Below are positions 42,903 through 51,051 of a stretch of 61,825 nt of DNA, piece after piece. The translations under genes were made by a program, and so were the position numbers. The notes beneath the pieces are model-generated. The model saw only the letters and a program-made list of their open reading frames with translations. It was not told the origin of the DNA and did no database searches. The DNA comes from Bacteroidota bacterium (GTDB lineage: Bacteria > Bacteroidota > Bacteroidia > Chitinophagales > Chitinophagaceae). The stretch lies in contig JABDFW010000009.1 of assembly GCA_013286305.1 (NCBI GenBank), positions 1 to 61,825 on the forward strand. The letters are read 5' to 3'. Position 1 is the stretch's first letter. The number at the start of each line of letters is the position of its first letter.

Positions 42903-43245
42903 ATTAAAAACGCCGAATCAAAAAATCAAATTCCAAATTAAAGCCAAACCCCAAATAAAATCTCAAATAAAAGCCAAATTCCAAAGTCCAACTCAAAACC
43001 AAAAGCCCAAAATCAAATCAAAAAAAAAGCTCCAGATTCCAAAGTCACTCAAGCATGCTGCTGCATTTCGATATTCGCTTTCCTTACTATGGACTATTGA
43101 CCATGGACTATGGACTTTCTGTCTTCCCGACTTCCGGACTTTCCGACTTCCTATGGACTATCGGCCATGGACTATGGGCCATGGACTATGGGCCTTCTTT
43201 CTGTCTTTCCGACTTTCGGACTTTCCCGACTTTCCCGACTTCTTC
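42903..43245 (-). repeat. Long degenerate repeat region between kinase and regulator genes
   Basis: This 350-base gap holds no gene. On the minus strand, directly after the kinase stop, GAAGTCGGGAAAGTCGGGAAAGTCC and AAAGTCGGAAAGAC run into copies of ATAGTCCATGG and CCCATAGTCCATGG. Next to the regulator start the words change to TTTGGAATTTGGCTTTT and ATTTGAGATTTTATTTGG. Periods of about 6-12 bases shift gradually. The first half shares words with the region after ctaB and the second with 2237-2270. Confidence 0.7.
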
Positions 43246-43246
43246 C

Positions 43247-44443
43247 CTACACCTGTATCGTCAACTGCACCGTATAAAATCCATTTTCACTTGTTATATT
43301 TAACAGGTGCCTGTTTGGATATACATGTTCCAGCCGCTGCCTGGTGTTGGTTATGCCTATACCCGTACGTTCAACCCGTCGCTGTGTTGAGAAAAGCTTA
43401 TTCTGGCAGAAAAAAGTGATACTTTTTTCTTCGGCAAACAGCTTAATGGTAATGGTTGATTCTTCATGGCTGCTGATGCCATACTTAAAAACATTTTCAA
43501 TAAAGGTCATCAATACCAATGGCGGTATTTTTTTGCCTTCGGTGTTGCCGGTAACGGAAAAATCAACAAATACTTTTTTGTTCAGCCTCAGCCGTTGCAG
43601 GTCAATATAATCAGTAATACATTCCACCTCGCTTTGCAGCGAAACAAAATCCTGGTTCACATCATCGGTAACATACCGCATAATGTTCGACAATTTCATT
43701 ATGCTTGCCGCTGTTGCCTCATTTTGTTTTACTGCTAATGAATAAATGTTATTAAGGGTATTAAATAAAAAATGAGGATTTATCTGCGCCTTTAAAAAAG
43801 ACAGCTCGGCGTTTGCTTTGTCTGCCTCGGCTTTTATAGCCCGCTTTTCTGTTTCCCTCCATTGCTGCGTTATCCTTATTGCAGTACTCAATGCCCAGAT
43901 AGTGCTTATTAAAAAAATAGTATAAAGGTCAACGGGTTGCCTCCGCGGGAAAGACGCCCTGCCTCCGGCAAAAGGCCCGGCCCCCTGCGGCCTTGCACCC
44001 GGAAACAAACTATCCCGGAAATGGTGCAGGCTATCGTGAAAAAAATGGCGCAGGCTATCATGAAAATGACGCAGGCTGTCATGCAAAGGCAACCGCGATG
44101 GACGGCCGCCAAATGGCATTCTTCCGGGAGGCTCGCCGGGCAAACTCATCATAGGAGAATCTATCCAGTGTTTAAAGAAATATATTCCGGCAAGTATCGC
44201 CAACACTACCGCAGTATAAATGATGTATTTTTTATTGAGATATAGTTTGGGTATTAAAAAATAGGCATTGAAATAGAAAAGGAAAATGTATAGTGAGTAA
44301 GTTGCCCAATAGGAATATGAACCTAAAATAGCGGTAATTTTCTTAGCATCTGCAGGGCCACCGGGCATTAAAATAAAAGGCAGCATAAAAAAAATAAGCC
44401 ACGCTACTATATGAATGATAACAGAAGGCCTTAACCGGAACAT
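43247..44443 (-). CDS. LytS-type sensor histidine kinase with His-rich periplasmic repeat
   Basis: A kinase of about 398 residues. Four membrane helices lie near residues 6-26, 44-68, 74-92 and 175-192, so the loop between helices 3 and 4 is periplasmic. That loop holds HDSLRHF repeated: HDSLRHF, HDSLRHFF, HDSLHHF, RDSLF (about 121-147), then a Gly/Pro-rich spacer. The cytoplasmic part has INPHFLFNTLNNIYSL (phospho-acceptor His near 224) and the ATPase words TFIENVFKYGIS and GIGITNTRQRLEHVYP. The His-rich loop could bind metal ions. A TTG start at 44467 would add eight residues. Confidence 0.92.
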   Translation of the reverse strand: MFRLRPSVIIHIVAWLIFFMLPFILMPGGPADAKKITAILGSYSYWATYSLYIFLFYFNAYFLIPKLYLNKKYIIYTAVVLAILAGIYFFKHWIDSPMMSLPGEPPGRMPFGGRPSRLPLHDSLRHFHDSLRHFFHDSLHHFRDSLFPGARPQGAGPFAGGRASFPRRQPVDLYTIFLISTIWALSTAIRITQQWRETEKRAIKAEADKANAELSFLKAQINPHFLFNTLNNIYSLAVKQNEATAASIMKLSNIMRYVTDDVNQDFVSLQSEVECITDYIDLQRLRLNKKVFVDFSVTGNTEGKKIPPLVLMTFIENVFKYGISSHEESTITIKLFAEEKSITFFCQNKLFSTQRRVERTGIGITNTRQRLEHVYPNRHLLNITSENGFYTVQLTIQV

Positions 44444-44629
44444 AAGCAAAGGAATATTATTTTCCAATACTATATGCTAAATGTGTCGGTCATTATCCTT
44501 TATCTATAGATAAAACCTGTTGTTAGCGCAGGTTTAATGCCCTGTCGTAAACATAGTTGGGGTAGGGGTATCTGGCAATTAAAAAATTCATTGACACCAT
44601 GGGTGAAATTAACACGGGTGTGCTATAAA

Positions 44630-44664
44630 ACATAAAAAGCTTATTGAACGATGTTAATAAGCTT
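44630..44664 (-). terminator. Terminator-like hairpin after the 64-residue protein gene
   Basis: AAGCTTATT (44637-44645) pairs with AATAAGCTT (44656-44664); on the minus strand TTTATGTTTTAT follows. The remaining bases 44468-44629 show nothing recognisable. Confidence 0.5.
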
Positions 44665-44720
44665 CTTTGAAAAACTCTTTACTTCTAACCAAATTGGCCG
44701 TCTAACAATTATCAAGCCAT

Positions 44721-44915
44721 TTAACGGTCTTTGGCTTCTGTAATAACTGAAGTCCCTCCTTCCGGTTTTTGTGAATTTTCGCGGATCAGGTAAGGCTTTG
44801 AAGCAATTACCAGGGTATTATCAATACCAGGAAGTTGGGTAGAAACCGTAATTGTAGTAGAACTGGAGGTCTTATTACTCAACCCACTATTATTATTGTT
44901 ATTTTTAGAAGGCAT
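44721..44915 (-). CDS. Small hydrophilic hypothetical protein (64 residues)
   Basis: A 64-residue polar protein starting MPSKNNNNNSGLSNKTSSS, followed by TTITVSTQLPGIDNTLVIAS and ending EGGTSVITEAKDR. There is no signal peptide or membrane helix. It begins 26 bases after the membrane protein at 44942 and ends at a terminator-like hairpin, so the two probably form a small operon. The low-complexity N-terminus makes homology hard to judge. Confidence 0.5.
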   Translation of the reverse strand: MPSKNNNNNSGLSNKTSSSTTITVSTQLPGIDNTLVIASKPYLIRENSQKPEGGTSVITEAKDR

Positions 44916-44941
44916 AATATAAATTTCAAATTAAATGCAAT

Positions 44942-45547
44942 TTACGTTTTTTTCAAATTAACTATTTCAATTTTTTGAATTTTATCATCTTTTTTGCTTA
45001 TGTGAAAACCCAAACATACTATATATGGTACAGTAGCCAATAATCCAAACAATAACGCATTGTAATAAAACGAACTTTTTCTACTAAACACACGACGGTT
45101 ATTTTCTTGTGATCTTGCTAATTCATCAATATAGGATGCTTTTAATAGCAAGTTAATCTTTTCTTCAATTGCCTTTTTTTCTTCTTGCGTCATATTTTCT
45201 TTAATCATATTCTGTTCATACTGTAGCCGTAAATCCTGATAATAATTCTTTGTAACATCCAGGTACGCTACTTTTTCAGGGATAAGTAACCTAATGGTGA
45301 AATAAAGTGAAGCTATAAATAATAAACTAAAAATAATAAGGCTTATAACAAAAATCCAATTTATCATTCCTGCACCAAAAACATCCTGAATAATAGGAAC
45401 TAAATATATGGTTATTGCTGAATAAATAATTATGATATTAGTTAACCGCTGTAATACAGTTTGATAAGCTGAAGTATATTGTTCCAGTCGTTTTTCACTC
45501 AAATCTATTATAAAGTCAAAATCATAGAAAGATTTAGGGTCTGGCAT
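44942..45547 (-). CDS. Three-helix membrane protein of unknown function
   Basis: A 201-residue protein. A cytoplasmic helix (LSEKRLEQYTSAYQTVLQRL) leads into a membrane hairpin (about 36-58 and 64-88). A charged helical cytoplasmic stretch follows (KNYYQDLRLQYEQNM to SQENNRR), then a third membrane helix (about 163-182) and a basic tail. The 2-helix, cytoplasmic helix, 1-helix layout recalls SLATT-like membrane effector proteins, but no sensor or nucleotide synthase is next to it. The gene is AT-rich compared with its flanks and diverges from the gene at 45651. Function unknown. Confidence 0.6.
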   Translation of the reverse strand: MPDPKSFYDFDFIIDLSEKRLEQYTSAYQTVLQRLTNIIIIYSAITIYLVPIIQDVFGAGMINWIFVISLIIFSLLFIASLYFTIRLLIPEKVAYLDVTKNYYQDLRLQYEQNMIKENMTQEEKKAIEEKINLLLKASYIDELARSQENNRRVFSRKSSFYYNALLFGLLATVPYIVCLGFHISKKDDKIQKIEIVNLKKT

Positions 45548-45650
45548 AGTCTATTCAAATTTAGCTTATCTAAGATATAACATTTTTGATTTTCATTTAA
45601 AACAATAAATAAAAATAGCGCTAATTGATAAAGCTTTTTAATATTGCAGC

Positions 45651-46184
45651 ATGGAAAACATGCAACCGTCTTCCCAAACTCATTTTCTTGACAAGCTTAG
45701 CCCATTTGCAAAAAAGTTGCTTTTAGTTTTTGCCGGTATGGTATCCATAATTCTTTTCTTCTTTTTGCCGCCAAACCAGGATTGGTTTAAAAACAAAATA
45801 CTCGCTTACTACCGTGATCTTAGAACAGAGAAGGCCAATTTGGATTTAGAGCACCGGAAGAGATACAGGTTTGGCTCCGATTATACCTACTCAAAACAAA
45901 TAGCCTCATTTTTTGAAAAGAAAAACAATAAAACCAGCGCCCTGGTGCTGCTGCCATCTACAAGTTATTTTAAAGCTTACGGTCTGGAGTACCATGTACC
46001 CGAACCTGCTGTTTTTTATTATTTCACGGGCCTTAAAACACTATGGCCAAACAGCACTAACGCTGCAGATGCCAAATGGTATGTGCATGCCAGCAAGGGA
46101 AAGATCGTTGTTGACAGCGTACAAAGCCGCAATGTTTTATTGGATACAATTGCAGCATTCAAAAAATTTGATATATCGCTGTGA
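45651..46184 (+). CDS. Hypothetical single-pass membrane protein coupled to a glycosyltransferase-like protein
   Basis: A 177-residue protein with one membrane helix (about residues 23-43, LLLVFAGMVSIILFFFLPP) and an exported domain containing NKTSALVLLPSTSYFKAYGLEYHVPEPAVFYYFTG. Its stop codon overlaps the GTG start of the next gene (GTGA), so the two are translationally coupled. The partner is a polytopic protein of the membrane glycosyltransferase type, so this one may be its accessory subunit, for example in decorating surface polysaccharide. That is inferred only from coupling. Confidence 0.65.
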   Translation: MENMQPSSQTHFLDKLSPFAKKLLLVFAGMVSIILFFFLPPNQDWFKNKILAYYRDLRTEKANLDLEHRKRYRFGSDYTYSKQIASFFEKKNNKTSALVLLPSTSYFKAYGLEYHVPEPAVFYYFTGLKTLWPNSTNAADAKWYVHASKGKIVVDSVQSRNVLLDTIAAFKKFDISL

Positions 46185-47569
46185 TTAGCGTACTCACGAT
46201 ATTACTCTTCACGTTATTGCAGTTAATAGCAGGGTTTGGCATATTAACATTGTTTAATATACAATTGAAGCCCGGTTTATTTTTATCCTTATCAATGTTA
46301 TTGGGTGTTGCTGTTTTTTCATTAGTTCCTTTTATACTTCAATTGTTTTATATACCGCTTACTTCATTGAATATTTTTTTATCGCTGGTAATTGCCTGTA
46401 TTACACTTAACATTAAATTTCGCAATGGGCTGCACCATCTGAAAATAATATTTCAAAACACGCACTTTAAAATAAGGTTGTATGAAATACCTTTTTTAAC
46501 ATTGATCACTATTATCGTTTTAATTAGTGTATGGCGGTGCTTTTACATGCCGCCAACGCCGCGGGACCTTAACTCCGGCGCAGAAGTGATAGCCGAATAC
46601 GCTGTTCACGAAGGGACAATGATCAACTCCGTATTTGCTGTAAACCTTGAAACCACAAACAATGTTTTTAAACCGCCCTTCATCATCTGCCTGCAAATAA
46701 TTTATAAACTGGCGGGCTTCCCTTTCGGTCAGCTATGGCTAAGTACCGTGTTTATAAGCTTTGTTATTTTTTTATATCACGCTGTCAGCGCCACTGTTCA
46801 CAGGCTGGTCACAGGCCTTCTTATTATATGTTTTCTCGCCATTCCTGAAATGTATGCTTATACTTTTATGGTGCTGTTTGATTACAGTAATGCCGTTTTC
46901 TTCTTCCTCTCTTTGTATTTTCTTTTTATCTTTTTTGCGAATAAGCAAACCGGCTATCTCACTTTTGCGGGCTTATTAATGGGTATTGCAACCTATATCC
47001 GTTCCGAAACACTTGTTCTTGCCTGCCTGGTTATACCCGCAATTACATGGAACAATCTTAAAAGCAGCGATGGCTTTAAAAAATGGGTGATAATATGTTT
47101 AATTTTTCTTGCCCCAACGCTAATTTGTTACTTTATCTGCGTGCCCGTTTATGTCAATCATTACCTGCCCATAAAATACAACATACAAAACCAGGTTAAC
47201 CCGCACTTGTTAAACCTTAAGCCGTTGTTAACGCGCTTTATAGATGTTAACAGGGAGCTTATTTTCAGCAAAGACGGTATCACCTATTACGGGTATTTTA
47301 TTTTCATTTTCGTATTCGCGCTGGCGCTTGAAATTATATTCAGCCGAAGGTTTACGCGCGCAGGCAAAAACTGGCTGTACGCCGTATTGGTTATATACAT
47401 TGGGCTGCCCATTTTAGGATATTTATTGCCTTTGCTTGACCTGGATAACTCTACCAAAAGGGGCTTGTTCAAAGTATTTCCATTAATGCTTTTGTATATG
47501 GCCAACAATGGTCTGCTTATTAAGTTATCCGAAAGGATAACGAAGTGGGAAATGGCAAACTCGAATTAA
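46181..47569 (+). CDS. Polytopic membrane protein, putative lipid-linked-sugar glycosyltransferase
   Basis: A 462-residue protein with about eleven membrane helices. The first periplasmic loop contains MPPTPRDLNSGAEVIAEYAVHEG, with acidic residues placed like the catalytic Asp of GT-C enzymes (ArnT/PMT type). Later loops include MGIATYIRSETLVLAC and the final VIYIGLPILGYLLPLLDLDNSTKRGLFKVFPLMLLY, which resembles the end of many GT39/GT83-like proteins. A GTG start overlaps the upstream stop codon. It could move a sugar from a polyprenyl phosphate to a surface glycan; the GT2 gene nearby could make that donor. Confidence 0.6.
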   Translation: MISVLTILLFTLLQLIAGFGILTLFNIQLKPGLFLSLSMLLGVAVFSLVPFILQLFYIPLTSLNIFLSLVIACITLNIKFRNGLHHLKIIFQNTHFKIRLYEIPFLTLITIIVLISVWRCFYMPPTPRDLNSGAEVIAEYAVHEGTMINSVFAVNLETTNNVFKPPFIICLQIIYKLAGFPFGQLWLSTVFISFVIFLYHAVSATVHRLVTGLLIICFLAIPEMYAYTFMVLFDYSNAVFFFLSLYFLFIFFANKQTGYLTFAGLLMGIATYIRSETLVLACLVIPAITWNNLKSSDGFKKWVIICLIFLAPTLICYFICVPVYVNHYLPIKYNIQNQVNPHLLNLKPLLTRFIDVNRELIFSKDGITYYGYFIFIFVFALALEIIFSRRFTRAGKNWLYAVLVIYIGLPILGYLLPLLDLDNSTKRGLFKVFPLMLLYMANNGLLIKLSERITKWEMANSN

Positions 47570-47572
47570 CGC

Positions 47573-47660
47573 TTATCCCCGAAGGGGATAAATTTTAATA
47601 GCCCCGCGTTTCACGCGGGGACATAATGCATAATTTTCGTTGAACCCTGACAGGGTTCAA
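47573..47660. repeat. Three REP-like palindromes between convergent genes
   Basis: TTATCCCC-GAA-GGGGATAA (47573-47591), CCCCGCG-TTTCA-CGCGGGG (47602-47620) and TTGAACCCTG-A-CAGGGTTCAA (47640-47660) are three perfect hairpins in 90 bases. The TTTCA loop and overall spacing resemble the trio at 13854-13936. They may act as a bidirectional terminator between the convergent genes. Confidence 0.7.
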
Positions 47661-47703
47661 TAAATAATATTTTTTAGGCATGTATTAGCAAACTCATATT
47701 AGA

Positions 47704-48483
47704 TTATAAATTTTTATTCTCTTCCCATTTCTTTTTCACAATATTTTTAAAAATCCCAAACTTTCCCATCCCTGATTTTTGAAGTGCATATTGAAAGCTA
47801 ACCCTTAGTACCCCCAGGCCGTAGGTCATGCTTCGTTTAAAGTTAATGGAAGAAGCATCCTCAAAATATTTTGTCGGGCAGGTTATCTCCGCTATCTCGT
47901 ATCCTGCATAAAATATTTGAGCTACCAATTCATTATCAAAAACAAAATCGTCTGAATTATCCATGAATGGAATTGACATCAGCACCTCCTTATGATATGC
48001 CCTGTAGCCCGTATGATACTCAGATAATTTCTGGTCCATTAAAATGTTCTGTATAACAGTAAGCACCCGGTTAAAAAAATATTTGTATGCAGGCATGCCG
48101 CCTGTAATCGCTTTTCCGCCCAATATTCTTGATCCCAATACAACAGGATAAACTTTATTGGCAATTAATGAAGCCATGGGGCCTATCAAAGCAGGGGTGT
48201 ATTGGTAGTCAGGATGAAGCATTACAATAATATCCGCACCGATTTCAAGCGCTTTTACATAGCATGATTTTTGGTTGCCCCCATATCCTTTATTCTGCTC
48301 ATGTTTAATAACATGCGTAATGCCTATTTCTTTGGCCACTTCCGATGTTTCGTCTTTGCTTGCATCATCCACCAAAATAATTTCATCTACAATACACATG
48401 TCTATTTCGGCATACGTTTGCCGCAATGTTTTTGCCGCATTATAAGCGGGTAGTACCACAACAACCTTTTGTCCGTTCACCAT
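47704..48483 (-). CDS. Glycosyltransferase family 2 (polyprenyl/dolichyl-phosphate sugar synthase type)
   Basis: A 259-residue cytoplasmic GT-A enzyme. VVVLPAYNAAKTLRQTYAEI is the nucleotide-sugar-binding start, EIILVDDASKDET follows, IIVMLHPDYQYTP holds the HPD in place of DxD, and KILGG-like GSRILGGKAITGGMP follows. SEYHTGYRAYHKEVL carries the acceptor-loop GYRAY. The lack of C-terminal membrane helices fits soluble polyprenyl-phosphate mannosyl/glucosyl synthases. It is convergent to the polytopic glycosyltransferase and may supply its donor. Confidence 0.88.
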   Translation of the reverse strand: MVNGQKVVVVLPAYNAAKTLRQTYAEIDMCIVDEIILVDDASKDETSEVAKEIGITHVIKHEQNKGYGGNQKSCYVKALEIGADIIVMLHPDYQYTPALIGPMASLIANKVYPVVLGSRILGGKAITGGMPAYKYFFNRVLTVIQNILMDQKLSEYHTGYRAYHKEVLMSIPFMDNSDDFVFDNELVAQIFYAGYEIAEITCPTKYFEDASSINFKRSMTYGLGVLRVSFQYALQKSGMGKFGIFKNIVKKKWEENKNL

Positions 48484-48507
48484 ATTGCAATTATAGGATA
48501 TTATTTA

Positions 48508-48637
48508 GTCCTGTCGGGACTTTTGGTGGGTAGAATTAATAGCGGGAATAGCACTCCCGCGCTTGCGGCATTCCTACCGGAGCGCCTCGTGCTCATTAAG
48601 ACACATGCTCTACCCACCAAATGTGCCTATGGCACAT
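48508..48637. mobile_element. REPIN/MITE-like element without transposase
   Basis: A 130-base element. The left hairpin GTCC-TGTCG-GGAC is followed by TTTTGGTGGGTAG (48521-48533). On the right, CTACCCACCAAA (48610-48621) is followed by hairpin ATGTGCC-TAT-GGCACAT (48621-48637). The interior holds another hairpin, GCGGGA-ATAGCAC-TCCCGC. The TTTGGTGGGTAG boxes are a 12-base perfect inverted pair and match those of the transposase-bearing element at 22694-23135. It fills the gap between the divergent GT2 and GH97 genes. Confidence 0.75.
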
Positions 48638-48769
48638 TGAAATAACATGGAAAATTTTAATGTATACATCCGCGCTAATCCAATAATATTTCCTCACTGT
48701 AATCATTTTAAATATATTTACTTAAATACTTTAGTACCGGTGCTTCCATATACCTTTTCAAAACCATTT

Positions 48770-50911
48770 ATGAAACATATCTTTTTTTGCTTTTTCGTGC
48801 TGCTTTCTTTACAGGCAATGGCACAGGAAAAAAACTCAATAGCGGTAACCATGAACAGGGTTACGCTGCAATTTGCATTAGACGACGAAGGCGCACCGGG
48901 CTACGCGGTTTACTTTGACAAAAAACCTTTTATTACGCCCAGCCGCCTTGGGTTTGTTTTAAAAGACGCTGCCCCTCTTGAAAACGGCTTTGAAATAACG
49001 GGCTCTGATAAAAGGGCTGTTGATGAAACCTGGAAACCGGTATTGGGGGAAGTAAGCACCATACGCAACCACTACGAAGAACTTACCGTGCACCTCAGGC
49101 AAAAGAACAGCCCCAACATCTTGCTTAACATCATTTTCAGGGTATTTGAAGATGGGGTGGGTTTTCGTTATGAGTTTCCCAAACAACCCAATCTTAAATA
49201 TTTTATTATATCTGATGAGTTAACACAATTCAATTTTGGCGGCGACCATAAAGTGTTTTGGATACCCGGCGATTATGATTCCAATGAGTATCTCTATACG
49301 GTTTCCAAGATCAGCGAAATAGACAACACCGCAATGGTAAAGTCTTCCACAGATATAGCTGTTCGCGACGCCCCTGATAAATACGCGGTGCAAACACCTT
49401 TGATGCTTAAAACCGCCGATGGCCTGTACATCAACATACACGAGGCCGGGCTGGTTAATTACTCGTCCATGCAACTGCACGTCAATACGGCTACTTACTC
49501 AATGTCTGCCAGTTTGGTCCCCGATGCCGTGGGTAATAAGGGGTACCTGCACGCACCGGCAAAAACGCCGTGGAGGACTATTATTGTAAGCGACAAGGCC
49601 ACAGATATACTTGCTTCAAAAATGATCCTTAACCTTAACGACCCATCCGTTATTACAAACACATCCTGGATACACCCCATGAAGTTTGTGGGTGTTTGGT
49701 GGGAGATGCAAACAGGCAAAAGCACCTGGAATTATTCTGATTTCGCTGACAGCCTTTCTGCTGAAGGCAAGCCCATACCCAATGGCAAACACGGGGCTAA
49801 CACAGCCAATGTAAAACGCTATATTGACTTCGCCGCAAAAAATGGCATTCAGGGTGTTTTGGTGGAAGGATGGAATACCGGTTGGGAAGATTGGTTTGGC
49901 AACTGGAAAGAACCTGTTTTTGATTTTGTTACACCTTACCCCGATTTTGACATCAGTGAAATTACACGTTATGCGGCATCAAAAGGGGTTAAGATGATCA
50001 TGCACAACGAAACCTCTGGCTCCGCTACCAATTACGAAAGGCAGATGGATACCGCATTTCGTTTTATGAATAACCATGGTTACACCTCAGTAAAAACCGG
50101 TTATGTGGGCAAGATAATCCCCCGCGGCGAGCACCACGACGGGCAGTGGATGGTTGAACATTATCTACGTGTTGCGGAGAAAGCCGCGCAATACCATGTA
50201 ATGCTTGATGCGCATGAACCTGTAAGGCCAACAGGCCTGCAACGGACCTATCCCAACTGGCTGGCCTGCGAGGCAGGGCGTGGCAACGAGTACAATGCTT
50301 TTAGCACCGGCAGCCCGCCTGCACATGAAACCATTATGCCGTTTACCCGCTTTATGGGCGGCCCGATGGATTATACACCCGGCATATTCAAGCTGCGCAA
50401 TTATGTTGGCTATGCGCCCACAAGGCAAATGCATACCACGCTTGCAAAGCAACTGGCATTGTATGTAACCATATACAGCCCTTTACAAATGGCGGCAGAC
50501 CTGCCGGAAAATTATGAGGCACACATGGATGCTTTCCAGTTTATAAAAGATGTGCCCGTTGACTGGGACAATACAAAAATTATTGAGGCCGAGCCCGGCG
50601 AATATATTACCATAGCAAGGGAAGAAAAAGGTGCACCCAACTGGTTTGTAGGCGCCATAACAAATGAGAACAGCCGCACCGGTAATGTACCACTCAGCTT
50701 TCTTGACAACGGTAAAAAATATGTGGCAACCATTTACAGCGATGCCGCAAATGCCGATTGGAAAACCAATCCCGAAGCATATATTATCCAGCAGTTTATT
50801 GTGTACAGTAATACAACGCTTAAACTAATATTAGCACCCGGCGGTGGTGCAGCGGTTAGTATAAAACCTGCTACGGAGAGTAATAGCAAAGGATTGCAGG
50901 GGTATAAATAA
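48770..50911 (+). CDS. Glycoside hydrolase family 97 (inverting, SusB-like)
   Basis: A 713-residue secreted enzyme with a signal peptide (MKHIFFCFFVLLSLQAMAQ). An N-terminal beta-sandwich (about 25-280) precedes a TIM barrel (GVLVEGWNTGWEDWFGNW, VKTGYVGKIIPRGEHHDGQ). MLDAHEPVRPTGLQRTYPNW and GRGNEYNAFS hold the Glu residues of the inverting subgroup, which is exemplified by the alpha-glucosidase SusB. A C-terminal beta domain follows. Calcium-dependent alpha-glucosidase activity is the likeliest. No susC/susD pair is nearby, so it is not part of a classical PUL here. The ATG at 48770 is preferred; an in-frame upstream ATG at 48647 would put 41 AT-rich codons before the signal peptide. Confidence 0.92.
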   Translation: MKHIFFCFFVLLSLQAMAQEKNSIAVTMNRVTLQFALDDEGAPGYAVYFDKKPFITPSRLGFVLKDAAPLENGFEITGSDKRAVDETWKPVLGEVSTIRNHYEELTVHLRQKNSPNILLNIIFRVFEDGVGFRYEFPKQPNLKYFIISDELTQFNFGGDHKVFWIPGDYDSNEYLYTVSKISEIDNTAMVKSSTDIAVRDAPDKYAVQTPLMLKTADGLYINIHEAGLVNYSSMQLHVNTATYSMSASLVPDAVGNKGYLHAPAKTPWRTIIVSDKATDILASKMILNLNDPSVITNTSWIHPMKFVGVWWEMQTGKSTWNYSDFADSLSAEGKPIPNGKHGANTANVKRYIDFAAKNGIQGVLVEGWNTGWEDWFGNWKEPVFDFVTPYPDFDISEITRYAASKGVKMIMHNETSGSATNYERQMDTAFRFMNNHGYTSVKTGYVGKIIPRGEHHDGQWMVEHYLRVAEKAAQYHVMLDAHEPVRPTGLQRTYPNWLACEAGRGNEYNAFSTGSPPAHETIMPFTRFMGGPMDYTPGIFKLRNYVGYAPTRQMHTTLAKQLALYVTIYSPLQMAADLPENYEAHMDAFQFIKDVPVDWDNTKIIEAEPGEYITIAREEKGAPNWFVGAITNENSRTGNVPLSFLDNGKKYVATIYSDAANADWKTNPEAYIIQQFIVYSNTTLKLILAPGGGAAVSIKPATESNSKGLQGYK

Positions 50912-51051
50912 GAAGGGTAATATTACGGAAAAATTTCTGTCCCAGTTGAGTTTGGGCCCAAGCAAAAATAATGGGCCTTTACCCCCAATAATCCCCTCTT
51001 TTTATTTTCAGCCTTGAACATTATCATCCGCCGGATTGTAATAAAAAGGTA

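Noticed and set aside
43055..43245. Possible CRISPR array or tandem repeat
   Set aside because: Word spacing is irregular (6-12 bases), there are no unique spacers of constant length, and no cas genes are present.
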